A DNA stretch of 64,000 nucleotides from Hyalella azteca (GCF_000764305.2 NW_025939693.1:248001-312000), one strand, 5' to 3'. Numbered from the stretch's first letter, positions 1 to 11,735 are shown. Numbers and translations: made by a program. The notes: a model not told the origin generated them from the letters alone.

Positions 1-5
1 GCATA

Positions 6-980
6 CCGTAAAATGGGGTTACTTTGACTCCCGGGGTAACTTTGACCACTTTTCGTTTTTTTAACAAAAACCCCCGAAACTCAAGAACTATTTGACATAG
101 AAAAATTTTGTCAATGGCCAATAAAGGCCTAATAATGAGGCTACGTAACACAATAGAAAGATTTAAGAAGTTTGCATATCTAATAGGTTAAAAAATTGAA
201 ATGTGACCCACGAAAATGAGCTATTATTTAAAGCCTGTCAGAGTACCCCCTCCAATTTTTTTATATTTTAGTAAAATAACTCCAGGTTTTGATGCATTGT
301 AGTAGAACTCTTTTAGTTACATATGCAAATGACAAATTTTAGGAAAGTGTCATAGTTTGCAAATGGAGGGCGCCGCCCCCAATGGGGGAACTTTGACCAC
401 CTAATGTAAGACATGACGGGGTAACATTGACCGGCTTGGAAATTTAGTTAAAATTACCATAGGTACCTACATAACATATTTTATGTTTGATACACCTATT
501 AATGTTATTTCTTTATGTTTCAGACTCTACAGAGTCTTATATATGTTAATTTTAACTTAATTTCCAAGCCGGTCAATGTTACCCCGTCACAGCTGTCATT
601 AGGTGGTCACATTTCCCTCATTATGGGGTGGTGCCCCCCATTTGCAAACTATGACACTTTCCTAAAATTTGTCATTTGCATATGTAACTAGAAGAGTTCT
701 ACTACAATGCACCAAAACCTGGAGCTATTTGGAGTTATTTTACCAAAAAATATAATTGATTTTACCACCCAGTCAAAGAAACCCCAAGAGCTGGGGTAAC
801 AAAGACCATCACTTTTTTTTAAATTACATCAAAACTATGAGAGGCAGGAGCCAGCAATTTATGGTGAGTGAAGCTAGAGTATAGACCTGTATTTTGCATG
901 TTTCAATTTAAGTTTAACTTATCTAGTAAAAAAATGACATCATTTTGAAAAAAAGTGGTCAAAGTTACCCCATTTTACGG
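6..980. mobile_element. Foldback (palindromic) TA-flanked MITE, about 975 bp
   Basis: The ends are inverted repeats that begin CCGTAAAATGGGGT and finish with its complement. TA lies on each side (4-5 and 981-982), as expected for the Tc1/mariner superfamily. The interior is also inverted: the part around 389-470 pairs with 549-640, and 245-345 with 660-750, so most of the element could fold into one long hairpin. I see no transposase reading frame. The right quarter recurs at 30275-30521. Superfamily assignment rests only on the TA duplication. Confidence 0.75.
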
Positions 981-1167
981 TACTACATGCTGCATTCGAC
1001 GTGCCCACAAACTCTGTTTCTATTGCATAATAATTTCAAATTAAATAATGTCAGCGTCTCTGAGCTTACCTGATCCTCAAAGTTCTCATAAATTAATATT
1101 CAATATCATAATAATATAAAGTCATTGTTGAATTGTCAACGCTGTATTCAGATAAGTGATGTCTCAG

Positions 1168-1311
1168 GACTTTTCAGCACATTTTCTCATTTATGAAAAA
1201 ATGCACTACTGTGCTCGCCATGTCCGTCTGTCTGTCCGTGACTTCACGTTTTCGTCGACGAGAAAATGCACTCCGTCACTCACTGCAGTGAGTACTGAGT
1301 TATATTTTATC
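1168..1311 (+). repeat. Short interspersed repeat, copy 1 (abuts a splice acceptor)
   Basis: This roughly 145-bp repeat has gcacattttctc near one end and gagaaaatgcac further in. It then contains tcactcactgcagtgagtac and gagttatatttt. Copies occur at 2410-2560 (same strand) and 60897-61047 (opposite strand). The copy ends about 10 bases before the acceptor of the first CD98hc-like exon, so it forms most of that exon's upstream intron sequence. It looks like a small MITE; the class is not established. Confidence 0.6.
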
Positions 1312-1321
1312 TGCTGTGCAG

Positions 1322-3333
1322 AGGTGGTATGGAACCTGACGCGCGTGCACGGCGCCCTGGGCAGCAGCAGCGACGTGCAGCTGCTGGCGGCGCTGCTGCA
1401 CGTCAGGGGCATGAAGCTCCTGCTCGACCTGCCCCTCAGCCTCGGCCTCAACACGCAGCACCTCGTCGTCCCCGGTCAATACTGCATGGAGTTCTTCCTG
1501 GTGGAGACTAGCGTATTTCCAGGATTGCGGGGATTGAAACTAACATATTCTAAAGACTGGCGAAGTTATTAGTTGCCTTGCATCGTTGGCGTACACTGCA
1601 GCTTGATGAGCAATGATTGCGCTTTATTTAATTAAGGACAGCATCTCTGGCAATCAATTACTGTCTCAAAGACAATAGTGAAGCAGCATTTGCCAGATAA
1701 TATCTGCAATGTTAGATTTTTATTCATTTTCCTTTAGCCGAGGGCCTTAAATTCTGAACATTCTAGTTTATTGGCTCATTACTCATTAGTTTAGTAATTC
1801 CTAAAATGAAGATGATTGTTAACATTAACGGGAGTTGCTCTTCTTTCAGACATCTACTATGCACTACCATATCTGTACAACTTCTGTTACCATTTAACAA
1901 CTTCCCCTACCATATAGCAACTTACCTTACCCTTTCACAACTTCCCTTACCATTCAACAACTTCCCTTGCCATTCAACAACTTCCCTTACCATTCAACAA
2001 CTTCCCTTACCATTCAACAACTTCCCTTACCATTCAACAACTTCTCTTACCATTTCACAACTTCCCTTACCATTTAAATCTTCCGTTACCATATACTTAT
2101 TGCAGTTCTCAGATGCTACCAATATGCTACGAAAGTGGATTTAGATTGAAATTAAAATTTGTATTCCATCTTAATTTTCAATTTATTGTAGAAATTTTAT
2201 ATCACACCGATTTTGTATGTATATCTTCATTGATATTTCAGGCGTCCTACCTTTTGTATCGGCATTTACGTTTTCATTTTCATTCAATCTTTATATCTTC
2301 ATACTGTTTGAATCGCTAACTTTTTTACTTCAATTATCCTTTTCTATTTGTTTTCACCTTTTAAATCGCAATACTTCTCTTAGGAGTGAATGAATGAATG
2401 ATATTATTGTATTTTTGGCGCATTTTCTCGTTAATGAAAAAAATGCCCTATTGTGCTCGTCATGTCCGTTCGTCCGTCTGTCCGTGACTTCACGTTTTCG
2501 TCGATTTTGAGAAAATGCGCTCTCTGTCACTCACTGCAGTGAGTACTGAGTTATATTTTTTTCATTCGGACACATTTACTTGTCTCTTAATATTACTATA
2601 AGCTTGAATGTCTGAATTATATTGTATCATAATATTGAATTATATTGTATTATAATATTGAATTATATTGTATTGATCAGGAGTGACGGCGACCTGGCCG
2701 CCCCCGGAGCGCGTGTCCGTGTCCGCAGCCCTGGCTGAGGCGCGACGTGCGCTGCCGTATTGGCTTCGTCTCGGCGTCGACGGCTTCGTCTTCCCTGACC
2801 TGCATGAGCTCGTGTCCGAACACTCGGCCCACCTGGTTAGTTGTGTGCACAATATAATGCGAGATAAATTATGTTGAGGTATTCAAACTTTGTGGTGTGC
2901 TAGAACTGCAAGCTGAGTTAGCGCGTCATCAATGATTTGGAAATAACAAGAATGTATCGTGAGGATTATTCCTTTGATTCTAGCTCCTATGTATTGACAG
3001 GTTTTCTATAATTGTCTTCTATTATAGTTTTCGATAGAGTATCAACAGGCGATTCTATCCACGAATAAATGTTTAATAATCTGTAGTAAAAATTTAGTTA
3101 TAAGTAGATATCAAGAAACAAAACACATGAAAGACTCTAAATGAGTTGAGTCCCTGCAGGTGGTGGATGCCGTGGCTGAGTGGCGGCAGCTGTTGGATGT
3201 GTCGCCCCGTCGTGGCCAGGACCGCATCCTAGTCCTGACATCCAAACTCATCCACTCCCTACCTGGTGGCAGCCCTGCGCCTCACTCTTCCTCGCACTCG
3301 CTAGCTCCTGAGGATGATTTCCTGGGGGACTTG
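1322..3333 (+). CDS. CD98 heavy chain-like (SLC3A2/4F2hc) protein, three internal exons, partial
   Basis: Exons 1322-1474, 2681-2835 and 3160-3333 join in frame with GT-AG borders (phases 1, 0 and 0 at their ends). The product resembles the alpha-amylase-like ectodomain of the SLC3 family, the type II membrane subunit that brings LAT-type amino-acid exchangers to the plasma membrane. Exon 1 carries the beta-alpha unit with KLLLDLPLSL. Exon 2 carries YWLRLGVDGFVFPDLHEL, the counterpart of the glycosidase GVDGFRID motif. The catalytic Asp position is replaced (VFP in place of RID), which fits a non-enzymatic transporter subunit rather than a maltase. Exon 3 continues with EWRQLL and DRILVLTSK, typical of CD98hc. 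The N-terminal cytosolic and membrane part lies before the window. I did not find the C-terminal beta-domain exons among the transposons that follow. SLC3A2 against SLC3A1 is not certain. Confidence 0.72.
1885..2090 (+). repeat. 20-bp minisatellite in an intron
   Basis: About nine to ten copies of a 20-base unit, cttcccttaccattcaacaa, with scattered changes. It lies in the intron between exons 1 and 2 of the CD98hc-like gene. The open frame through it is only the repeat being stop-free. Confidence 0.85.
2410..2560 (+). repeat. Short interspersed repeat, copy 2
   Basis: Same element as at 1168-1311, with gcgcattttctcg on the left, gagaaaatgcgc inside, and cactgcagtgagtactgagt near the right end. 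It lies in the same intron as the 20-bp minisatellite. Immediately downstream, 2600-2675 is an AT-rich array based on ttgaattatattgtatta that runs up to the exon 2 acceptor. Confidence 0.6.
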
Positions 3334-3372
3334 GTGAGATCTTCTCTAATAACTTTGCATTTATTTAGTAAA

Positions 3373-3622
3373 ATAATATAATAGCGTTTTCAGCGTTCAT
3401 TATGCCGTTAGACTTGTTGCCGATTCTTATCATCTCAGAGCATTCACGGGCTTGTTGCGGTCTCGAACACGCAACTCACTGATCCGATTCTGCAGTGCTT
3501 AACCGCCCGGCCTCCTTGCCGATTCTGACCAGAAACTGGCGCACAGAGCTGGGTTCGAACCCTCACCTCTCTGCGCCAATCTTGGTACTCTGAACTGTAG
3601 CCACTCGGCCACTCTGCCCAGT
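3373..3622 (-). mobile_element. Dimeric tRNA-derived SINE, minus strand
   Basis: Read on the minus strand, the element opens with a tRNA-like unit: an A-box-like gagtggccgagtggcta and a perfect B box, ggttcgaaccc. A second tRNA-like unit follows (gccgggcggttaagc, then tgttcgagaccgc). It ends with a tail containing agaatcggcaacaagtctaa and an AT-rich end. Two related copies lie on the plus strand at 47304-47775. The tail resembles the 3' end of the LINE at 27557-27620. It starts about 40 bases after the donor of CD98hc-like exon 3. This is not a working tRNA gene, since the acceptor-stem pairing is not intact. Confidence 0.75.
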
Positions 3623-3902
3623 ATACATTTGTGTGATTATATTTTTATCGTTAAAGATATTTATCCTATGCGTTCCACATATTAGGCTGTTCGCCGAGCC
3701 AGTTTAGAAAACTTATGAAGGTTATCTTCCCTTCCTTGTAAGCTATAAGTAATTAAATTATGAATTTTTATTCGAGGCGTGGCGACAGGTTATGAACATT
3801 GACATGAACTTAAACACAGGCTGAAATGGAGCTAACTCATATTTTACGCTAAAGCTCTTTGAACTATATTCAGCAATATGAACAATATATTAGGTAACAA
3901 TT

Positions 3903-6244
3903 CCCCCCCCGTGCCATCTCGCCCTTGTCGTGGGGGGGGGGGGGGTGCGTGTCTCGATGAGACCCGAGGCTGTGCGGTCTCAGATGCAATCACGGCCGAG
4001 TGGCACGGGTGGAGAGTCCAGACTAACAGATATGGCAAAACGCCCTTCTTGTAACGACCTGGCTCTCTTTCGGATACGCAAAGACCTTTCGCTGGATTTG
4101 ACGAACCCTGGCGGGGACCTAGACCCGACCCGCCAGCTTTAATAGTCACGTGTGGCAAGGGTTAGCCGAGGGACTCCCTGGCAGGCGGGGGGCTGTTTAA
4201 ACGTCGCGCAGATGGAGTGGCGCCCATCTTGCAACACTAGTCAAGCGCACAACCTGCTGAGCTCGGGACAATCGGAGCTATATTCGAGCGTATGAGTGGT
4301 CCCGTCGGGACTGCGTGTGCCCGACAGCAGGGATCCCCTTGTTGGAGGCCATTAAATTGGGTGCCTGCTCAGCGTATTGGATGAAGGCAAAACATCTTGA
4401 AAACGGAAATGAACTCTTTGAATGCGCCTCCTGTACTCGATACCCAAACAACAACGGAAACGACCCGGACCCTCACTACGGAATCAACCACGACTTCTCC
4501 TACCTCCAAAACGACAGAGCTGCCCTCCTCGACCCTTACGAGCCGGAGGACCGAGCAGGATGTCGGATATAAAGACCTTACAATGCAACCATATATACCG
4601 AGCAGAGAGGAAGAATATAACAGAAACCACGGACAGACTGTAAGACCCAAACCAAGGAATAACCGCCTTCACTGGAGACCCAGTCTTTCGGACGAAAACC
4701 CAAATGAACCGCAACCCTCTGGACTTCCCCAAAAACAGTACAATAAATTCTATACGATATCTGCTAACAACGGCTGCCACCTGTCTAGCATAGATGTAAT
4801 AGCAGCTAACCGAGAAATAGAAAATACGCTGAAAGGCAAACCAACGAAGATCAACGAAACCAGAAGTGGAACACTTCTGGTCGAAGTTACAAACTACCAA
4901 CAGAGTAGAACTATTACGACTATAAAGTCCCTGGCCGGCGTACCAGTGACTGTTGCCGCTCACGAAAGGCTAAATGAGAGCCGCGGCACCATCTGGTACC
5001 CCAATCGACCAAACTACCCAGACGAAGACCTACTGGCTGAGCTGTCCCAATACGGAGTAAAAGCAGTGTACCGTATAAAAAGGAGGGAGCATGGAGTATT
5101 AGTACCAACCCCGGTATATGTCCTAACTTTCGACGGCTGTCACCTCCCGGGGCACGTTGCGGTTGGCTGGACGCGGTGCCAAGTGCGACAATACATACCT
5201 AAGCCGCGCAGGTGCTTCAAGTGCCAAGTTTTTGGACATGGTGCTTGGTCCTGTCGCCAGCAGACCGGCACGTGCGTCAACTGTGCGCGGGAACAACACG
5301 ACTCCCATGCACGTATCCCGCCAAGTGCTCCAACTGCAAACGAAAACACCCTGACAGCTCTAACACATGCCAATTCTACAAGATGGAAGAAGAAATAATT
5401 GCAACACAAATGAGACAAAAGATGAGCTATGGAGAGGCCAAGCGGGCGGTCATGAGCCGATACGTCACCCCCCGGATCTCCTTCGCTGAGGCTACCCGAC
5501 TTCCAGCAGGCCCGGGAACAGAGCCCGGAACCCGGAAAAACAACCCCAAACAACATGCACCCAGGATAAGTAGATCAGACGGATCAACTCAGACGCTTGC
5601 AGAAGATACAGAAAAACTACAACAACCAGCCGAAGCTTCTACAACTAAACAAGATAATACTCATTCTAATAAAACTAACACCCGCCCAAATGTGACAGCC
5701 AAACCACCACTGAAAGAATCATCAACAACTAATACCCAACGAAAGCGACAACAAAGCAGCACCTCCCCACCAACTGAAGCCCCCCAGGCCAAAACTATCA
5801 AAATACATCCCGTAACCCTGCACAGCGCTGGCGTACATCGGCCGTCAGAACCCTCAGAAACTGGACATAAAAGGGAAAAGATCAGAAGACTGGGCGATAC
5901 AAGCGCTGCTTATAGAGTTCGCTCCCTGGAACGTGTAACCAAAGTTCCCGAGTTAAGCAGCGACATACTTGGCAAATTCCCCATTCCACCGCACTTTGCT
6001 CTGGCCCCGCCTCCTCCCCCTAGGGTGGAGGTGCGCACGTGGAACATGAAGACTGGAGACCAGAAAACAACAGAAAGAAATCCTGACCCCCCAAGAATAA
6101 CAACAAACCCTAAGTCCCCCCAACCAGGAGGGGATCCACGAAAGGACCATCGAAGTAGACATGGCGCAGACGCTCATTCAATGGAATAGCCGGGGATACC
6201 GTCGCAACTATAGCGACCTCCGGGCAATCCTCCAGGAACCTTAA
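3903..6244 (+). mobile_element. Non-LTR retrotransposon (I/Jockey-type) truncated at its 3' side
   Basis: This copy has a GC-rich 5' region (3903-4396, shared with 14521-14690), a gag-like ORF1, and the first 27 codons of ORF2. ORF2 starts at 6161 and reads IQWNSRGYRRNYSDL, the usual start of an I/Jockey-type endonuclease. Homology stops at about 6241, where an unrelated minus-strand retroelement fragment begins. LINEs are usually truncated at the 5' end, so the loss of the 3' part points to a later insertion or rearrangement. Confidence 0.75.
4397..6189 (+). pseudogene. LINE ORF1 (gag-like, CCHC zinc knuckle) with a frameshift
   Basis: The first frame (4397 to about 5310) encodes a Thr/Ser-rich N-terminus, a gag-like domain (around YGVKAVYRIKRR), and a zinc knuckle, CFKCQVFGHGAWSC, followed by CVNCAREQHDS. 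Near 5300-5320 the coding signal moves to another frame. There it continues with a third Cys cluster, AKCSNCKRKHPDSSNTC, then QKMSYGEAKRAV, the usual helix after the knuckles. That frame runs Ser/Thr/Lys-rich to 6189 and overlaps the ORF2 start by 29 bases. The split of the knuckle array across two frames shows a 1-base-type indel. In the family this protein binds the element's RNA. Confidence 0.75.
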
Positions 6245-6267
6245 TCTACGGACATCATTCCTACTAA

Positions 6268-6720
6268 TTACTTGTCCTCCATCTCCTCTGACTGTCCTTG
6301 AGCAGCCGGTGTTGTCTTGGCAGCTTGGAAGTGATTGACCTGATTTTCCTTGCCTTTCCGCCTGATTTTCTCCTGCCACTTCTTGCGAAAAACCGCCCTC
6401 TCTAAGGGGGTGGAATCTTTCTTTACAAAAACTGACTTGTAATCAGCGGATTCACCAAGCTTTCTCGCTGTTTTCAGCACGCTCCAGACCTGAGCAGAAT
6501 CCTTTACAGTCACCAGCAGATGTCTGAAGGTGTTGCCCGCAGTATCTTTCGAGCGTAGCCTCTTGCAAGATATAACATCAATCGATGTGTTGAGTACCTT
6601 GCTGCAACAGTCTACAACAAAGGCCGAGTCATCCATCACTCGGTCCTTCGCATCAGATGCGTTACTTTCAGGAATCCCAAACCAGACCAGGTTGGCCTTC
6701 CTACGTTCTCTATCAAGCAA
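6268..6720 (-). pseudogene. CR1-like LINE ORF1 C-terminal fragment, minus strand
   Basis: The open frame encodes 150 residues. It opens ERRKANLVWFGIPES, then has CKRLRSKDTAG, FRHLLVTVKDSAQVW, and KDSTPLERAVFRKK. This succession (RRKN-IV-GIPES, RLG, RPLLVTF, LTP-ER) is the RRM-like ORF1 domain seen in many arthropod CR1-type retroelements. It ends naturally after EMEDK. The 5' part of ORF1 and all of ORF2 are absent. Just beyond, 6756-6832 holds two direct copies of a motif with gattagatagattaccttcaaa. Confidence 0.6.
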
Positions 6721-6839
6721 TTCATGTGAGCTGTAATTTGCGACTTCTGATAAATCAGAAACTTCTGATTAGATTAGATAGATTACCTTCAAATACCTTC
6801 TGATTAGATAGATTACCTTCAAAGCGGCGCAATTAGAGC

Positions 6840-8340
6840 TTTCCCGCCATTTTTGGACACGCAAATTTACCGCTTGATGAAATAATCCCAATCTAATTGT
6901 TAACATTTAACAACAGTGTTTAGTACAATATAAGCACAAGAGTGATGATCCTTGATTGATTACTGATCAGTGATGATATGGCCTAGGACGAGTGTGGTTG
7001 TCGAACCGATCTTTGCGACGCAAGCTCCATTTTTGTTAGGTGGGTTTGAATTCTAGTTTACCACTTACCTATAACTTATTGGAGTGCCATGCAATATTTC
7101 ACTGATCTTGAAAATCATCATCCATTCATAGAACTGGCTGCCTACTGCATCACTTGTCTACTTTGACCTGTCTCCAATGCATTCATGGAGCGAATGTTTT
7201 CACAAGTCAGCTATGTGAAAAACAAGCAACGAAATAAAATTTCAACTAAGGTACTAGAGTCCGTTATTTAGACCAAAAGCTATCTGCTCAGCCACAACAA
7301 GTGATCACACCCGAAATGTTAGATAAATGCAATATGCAATCAATAACCAAGCATGTACGAAAATAAGCGAAATGAAGATGACCAGTTTTTGTGGCTTGCT
7401 TATGTTGAGCGAAGGGGGAGAAGTGCGACACTGTGATAGAAAAAGGAAAAAGTGACAATGTAGGTAATCAAACACAGGAAAAAAAAGTGTCAAAATGTTC
7501 CAAACAGAGGGAAAAATATAACGTGTTCAATTTGGCTAATTATTGTCAAGCTAGATATCGGCGAAGTGCATAAGATCTAGCCAAAGTACATAAGATAATT
7601 TTTGTTTTTATAACCAACATTTCTGGCGAATAATTTCATTTAATTTGGAGGTATTAGTGTGTTTTTGAACAATAGAATTTCTGGTATTGAGCTAGGCAAT
7701 CTGGTATTCTCACCAAGAAAAAAACCTGGCAACTCTGGGCCAGTGTAGCTGACAGTAGCTCTTGCGTGTCAATCTGGATGTAACAGTGGTAGGTATGAGC
7801 GGGAGCGCAGCCGTGCACCACCAATTTTGTGCACCAATAAATAACGCCTTGGATCTCTCCAGACATCCACCAATTAGCCGTGCACCACTCGGCTTTGTCC
7901 TCTTCCGACCTTGACCACCACCTGCCGTGCACCACCAGGCTGCGGATCGAATCTGACTTCCATGCATCGTTAAATTACGTAATTTTACGTTCACCGCATC
8001 TGAGGTTAGGTTTCAGATAGCATAGTTCTGTTCCAAAATTTATCGTCCTTCGACAAGTGGCCATTCGACCGCGGGCTGGTCGACCCATGGCCTAGATACG
8101 GACGGCTTGAAGTGTTGAAGGCTACGTTCCGGAAGGCAGGAATCATGATGGTCCATTACATCCAGGGCAGTAGTGATCTTTGGCAGGCGACCCGTACCCG
8201 TATGAGCTGGTTGTCCAGCTTGTCCTGACGCCTGACGTATCTCGTAACGAAATGGTGCTTAACTCGTTTCGTGTTCTGCCTTTTGATTGCTAATATCTTC
8301 CATGAAGTGCATTGTTACAATGTAAATTCTTTTGTGTCTG
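6840..8340. other. Intergenic sequence, nothing recognised
   Basis: No exon with consistent splice sites, no RNA gene and no mobile element that I can name. Short open frames here are AT-rich and lack family features. The missing 3' exons of the CD98hc-like gene could in principle be here, but I found none. Confidence 0.4.
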
Positions 8341-8907
8341 GTGTCACAATAATCACCAATCAGGCAGGCTGAGGCGGCCCAGGCCAAGGGCGCAAAAATT
8401 CGCCCAAGGCACCGCTTGACTTTCTTCAAACGTCTGAAACTTCAAGCCATAGTATTTTGTCCCAGCCCCCAGGCATCCAATGCCAATCCTAGTAAACGCT
8501 TAAAAATCAACTACAAAAAAAAAAAAAAAAAACTTAGAGAAGTCACACCCACAAGCGCACGAATTTACCTTAATCTGGCCAAAAATCTACCTAATTGGTC
8601 TCACTCAGTCTACCTGCCAGGCTGCCAAATTGTCCTCACCAGTACGGATGCTCAACAGCACAAGTAAAACTAACACGATCATGTCTGAACCCATTCAACC
8701 CATACCCATTTAGAATTTTTGAAGACTCAAAGCAATGGACTCACTGTGTGGGCCAGTTACCCAGTTCAAACTTCAAAGTATATAACATCAGTGCTCAGGT
8801 GCCTTGCTTTGCTAATAAATACCAAGAGTCCAAGACCTTAGAGCAGGTGCATGCCTTGCTTTCAGTCTCATCTGTGAGAGTTGGAATTGGAAATGACACA
8901 GGGTTAA

Positions 8908-9557
8908 GGGGAGCGTCTGGCCTCCAGAAAAACTTTTTTATTTACGGACGGATCACTTTGAAACTTGGTACACATATGTAAAACAAAAATCTAAGACTTT
9001 TTTGTTCAAGTCAATTTACCAAAAAAATTGAAAGAAAACATGAAATTCATAGAAAACGGCAAAAAAAGGGGGTCCTCAAGAAATCTATCTCCTCCTAGGA
9101 TTTTCAAGCTACAACATTGAGACACATATCATTCAATGCGTAAAGACAATATCTATAAAAGTGTGTTTGGGTTTTTGAAATTCTAATTTTTGTGGATGTG
9201 GGGTCATTTTTCGCAAAATTTTCGTCAAATTTTTTAGTCATCCCCCTTTCCGCCCTCCTTTTTGCTGAATATCTACCAAACTATAACGAAATAACAAAAA
9301 CCCAAACACAGTTTTGTAGATCTCTTCTTTGCAAATCGAATGGTATATCTCTCAATGCTGTAGCTTGAAAACTGTAGGAGGAGATAGGTTTTCCGTGACA
9401 ATAAGTGACCCGCCCCCCTTTCATGAAATGTCGTGAAATCATAAATCAACGTAGAGAGATGGCAGTGGTACCGTTGGATAGGGCAGAATGTCAGCTTTAA
9501 GGTGAGACTAAAAACCGGAAAAGCCAAAATTGTCGATTTTGGACCCAGACGCTCCCC
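8908..9557. mobile_element. TTAA-flanked foldback element (piggyBac-like MITE), 650 bp
   Basis: Terminal inverted repeats GGGGAGCGTCTGG and CCAGACGCTCCCC are flanked by TTAA at 8904-8907 and 9558-9561, the piggyBac-type target duplication. The interior is an imperfect palindrome: tctcctcctaggattttcaagctac (9089 on) pairs with gtagcttgaaaactgtaggaggaga (9359 on), and gtgtttgggtttttg pairs with caaaaacccaaacac. There is no transposase frame. Confidence 0.75.
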
Positions 9558-9589
9558 TTAAATAGTAATAGGGTAATCGTCAGTTCGTC

Positions 9590-10720
9590 ACTACTCACTG
9601 GTCTATCTAACATACATTTTAAACATAACCATACTCAACACTGCAAGGGAATGTCAGCTCAATCTTTGCTTGCATACCACATTTGCAAAAACTATTAGCT
9701 GACCTCAGCCTAGATGTTCTGTGCTTGCAAGAAACTTTCCTAGCTCCAAACACACAATGCAATTGCAATGCAATGTAGGAGGATACCAGATTGCCAGATC
9801 CCAAATCCCAAAGGTGTGCTGTAGTGTAACCGGACATGCAATAGTCAGTACAGCAGTAGGGGGGCTGGGGCTCAGCATAGTGATTAGTGACAAACCAGAG
9901 ATTTTTTGGAATCAGTTCATTTTTAATTTCCTCACTTACTCAAGATTTAAACCACTTCCTTATGTATGATAATGCTGGTATCCAGGATACTTTGCTGGTC
10001 TACTTATAGGACTCAAAAATGAACTTGAAGGGAGTCTAAAAAACTCTCTGCTTTGCCACTATTGCTGGGGGCGGCTAGCAGTCCACTCCACTCCACAATA
10101 TCATACACTAATCTTCCCGTAGCCTCCACTCGCAAGTCAACTATACCTACCTTAGGGCCTAAGGTAGGTATAGTATAGGCTTAGGCTACCTATATTTACA
10201 GTTATTGTGCGCTCTTTATCTCTCCCCTCACCTGCCAATAATGTACCAATAACCAAACTCCTGCTTATCATTTCTTAGCTCCCCAAACTATTCATCATCT
10301 GCTGTGACTCAAATGCTCACCACCCACATGGGGATCCACTCCCTCAAATCCACCTGGCACCCTACTTCACAAGTGGCTTCATGAATCAAATCTCTTTCTC
10401 CTAAACACCACTGAACAAACCAACCTACTTCTTATCTGCTGGCAACTTCAGCCACATTGACCTCAGCATCACTGCCCAGCCCGTGACATAGCTCTTCACA
10501 GCACTTGGACTCTGCATCGCAAACTGTGCACCAATCGCCACTTTTCACCAGTGCTATCCACCCTCACAAAGCCATACGTACACAAACACAACTTGCTGGC
10601 AGCTTAGCTCTGCCATCTGGTTCCAATTTTTAGCTTCCTTAACCTCCCCAGCTGCCTCCTCTCCCCTTCACAGGCATGTGGCATTGTTGTCACCTCTGCC
10701 CTAAATGCCACCACTTCAGA
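9590..10720 (+). pseudogene. Degraded LINE endonuclease domain
   Basis: Broken plus-strand frames resemble the apurinic-type endonuclease of I/Jockey LINEs. They include LSLDVLCLQETFLAPNTQ (around 9700-9760), then GGYQIARSQIP and GGLGLSIVIS. Further on, CDSNAHHPHGDP (about 10308-10345) corresponds to the family's GDFNAHHP motif, and FLSAGNFSHIDLS follows. Stops and frameshifts make it non-functional. An hAT-like MITE copy (about 9886-10067) interrupts it. 8340-8900, just upstream, may be a remnant of the same element's ORF1, but I could not establish this. Confidence 0.5.
9886..10067. mobile_element. hAT-like MITE, copy 1
   Basis: This copy matches the clean one at 41855-42044 along most of its length (caaaccagagattttttgga at the left, ctctgctttgccacta at the right). 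Its target duplication is not clear. It sits inside the degraded LINE endonuclease. Confidence 0.55.
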
Positions 10721-10940
10721 TCACAATTTACAATCAGTATGGCTAATGCATAATGTTCAGCATGGATGTATGTGCATTATAATTGTTATAAGTAGAGGTG
10801 ATGTTTTAAGTTATCACTTATCGTAACCAGCAGGACTGTAGGAGATATGTGCAGTGATGGTGTTGCATGCTGGTGCAGAAAACCATCTACCTTTTGGGAG
10901 GCAACTAAAGCTTTTGCACCATTTTCAGAACTACAAGTTT

Positions 10941-11015
10941 CCTGCTAGATAAATTACCTCCTATCTAATTGTCAACAAGAAAGCATGATTGGGCTGCAAA
11001 ATTCTAAACTTAGTG
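10941..11015 (+). repeat. Dispersed repeat fragment, copy 1
   Basis: The segment with cctgctagataaattacctc and catgattgggc recurs at 53803-53890 with small differences. The class is unknown. Confidence 0.4.
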
Positions 11016-11735
11016 AAAATTTGTCACTTAAGAGCTGCAAAATTTCTGTAACAGGTATAAAAATTTCAACCCTGCCTGTGAGGATGGACAGCTCACAGAG
11101 TCACAGTCAACTAGTTGGTCAATTTTCTCTCTCTCTCTCTCTCTATCTGCATTCTTGTCACGAGCTGTTTGATTGTTCAATGTATGTTTCAATTTATGTT
11201 TCATTGTTCAATTTAGTTCATGTATGCTTATGTCAACAGTTAATTAGATCATGATTCATCTAGCAGGAATCTCATGACTCCAAAACTGACAGGAAAGTTC
11301 TAGTCATGTCTCAGAAATCATATGTCTGCTTGAAGAATTATATGATTAGAATTATATCTTTAGCAGATATAAATATGTGAATTATATATGCTTGAAGAAT
11401 TGATAGGCTTAGAAACCATACAACCAATGAAAAAAATTGATGATAGAATTTGAAAGTCATTCACCATCAATGAATATGTACCTATGCATAGAGCCATAGA
11501 ATAGTAGTTGCTGCAGATTTAGAATTTTACACTATGCTGCCAGGTGTATTCTAAATGCACATTGCACTAGCTTTTTGGGAGCTGGAAAATATTGATCAGC
11601 TTCTTGGGAAATCAAATTCGCTTTTCTGATGATTTGATTGGGCTTAATTAGAAGAGTTGGCAACATGGGAATTCCAGACATTTAATTTTATAATTCGTAT
11701 CTATTTAAATATGAAATTGTAATACTTTTTGACAG

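Noticed and set aside
1806..2319. Frames rich in LPLPFNNFPYHSTT
   Set aside because: They read a 20-bp intronic minisatellite and AT-rich flank.
3480..3622. A functional tRNA gene (good B box, ggttcgaaccc)
   Set aside because: No closed acceptor stem; a second tRNA-like unit and a LINE-like tail follow, and related copies exist, so it is a SINE.
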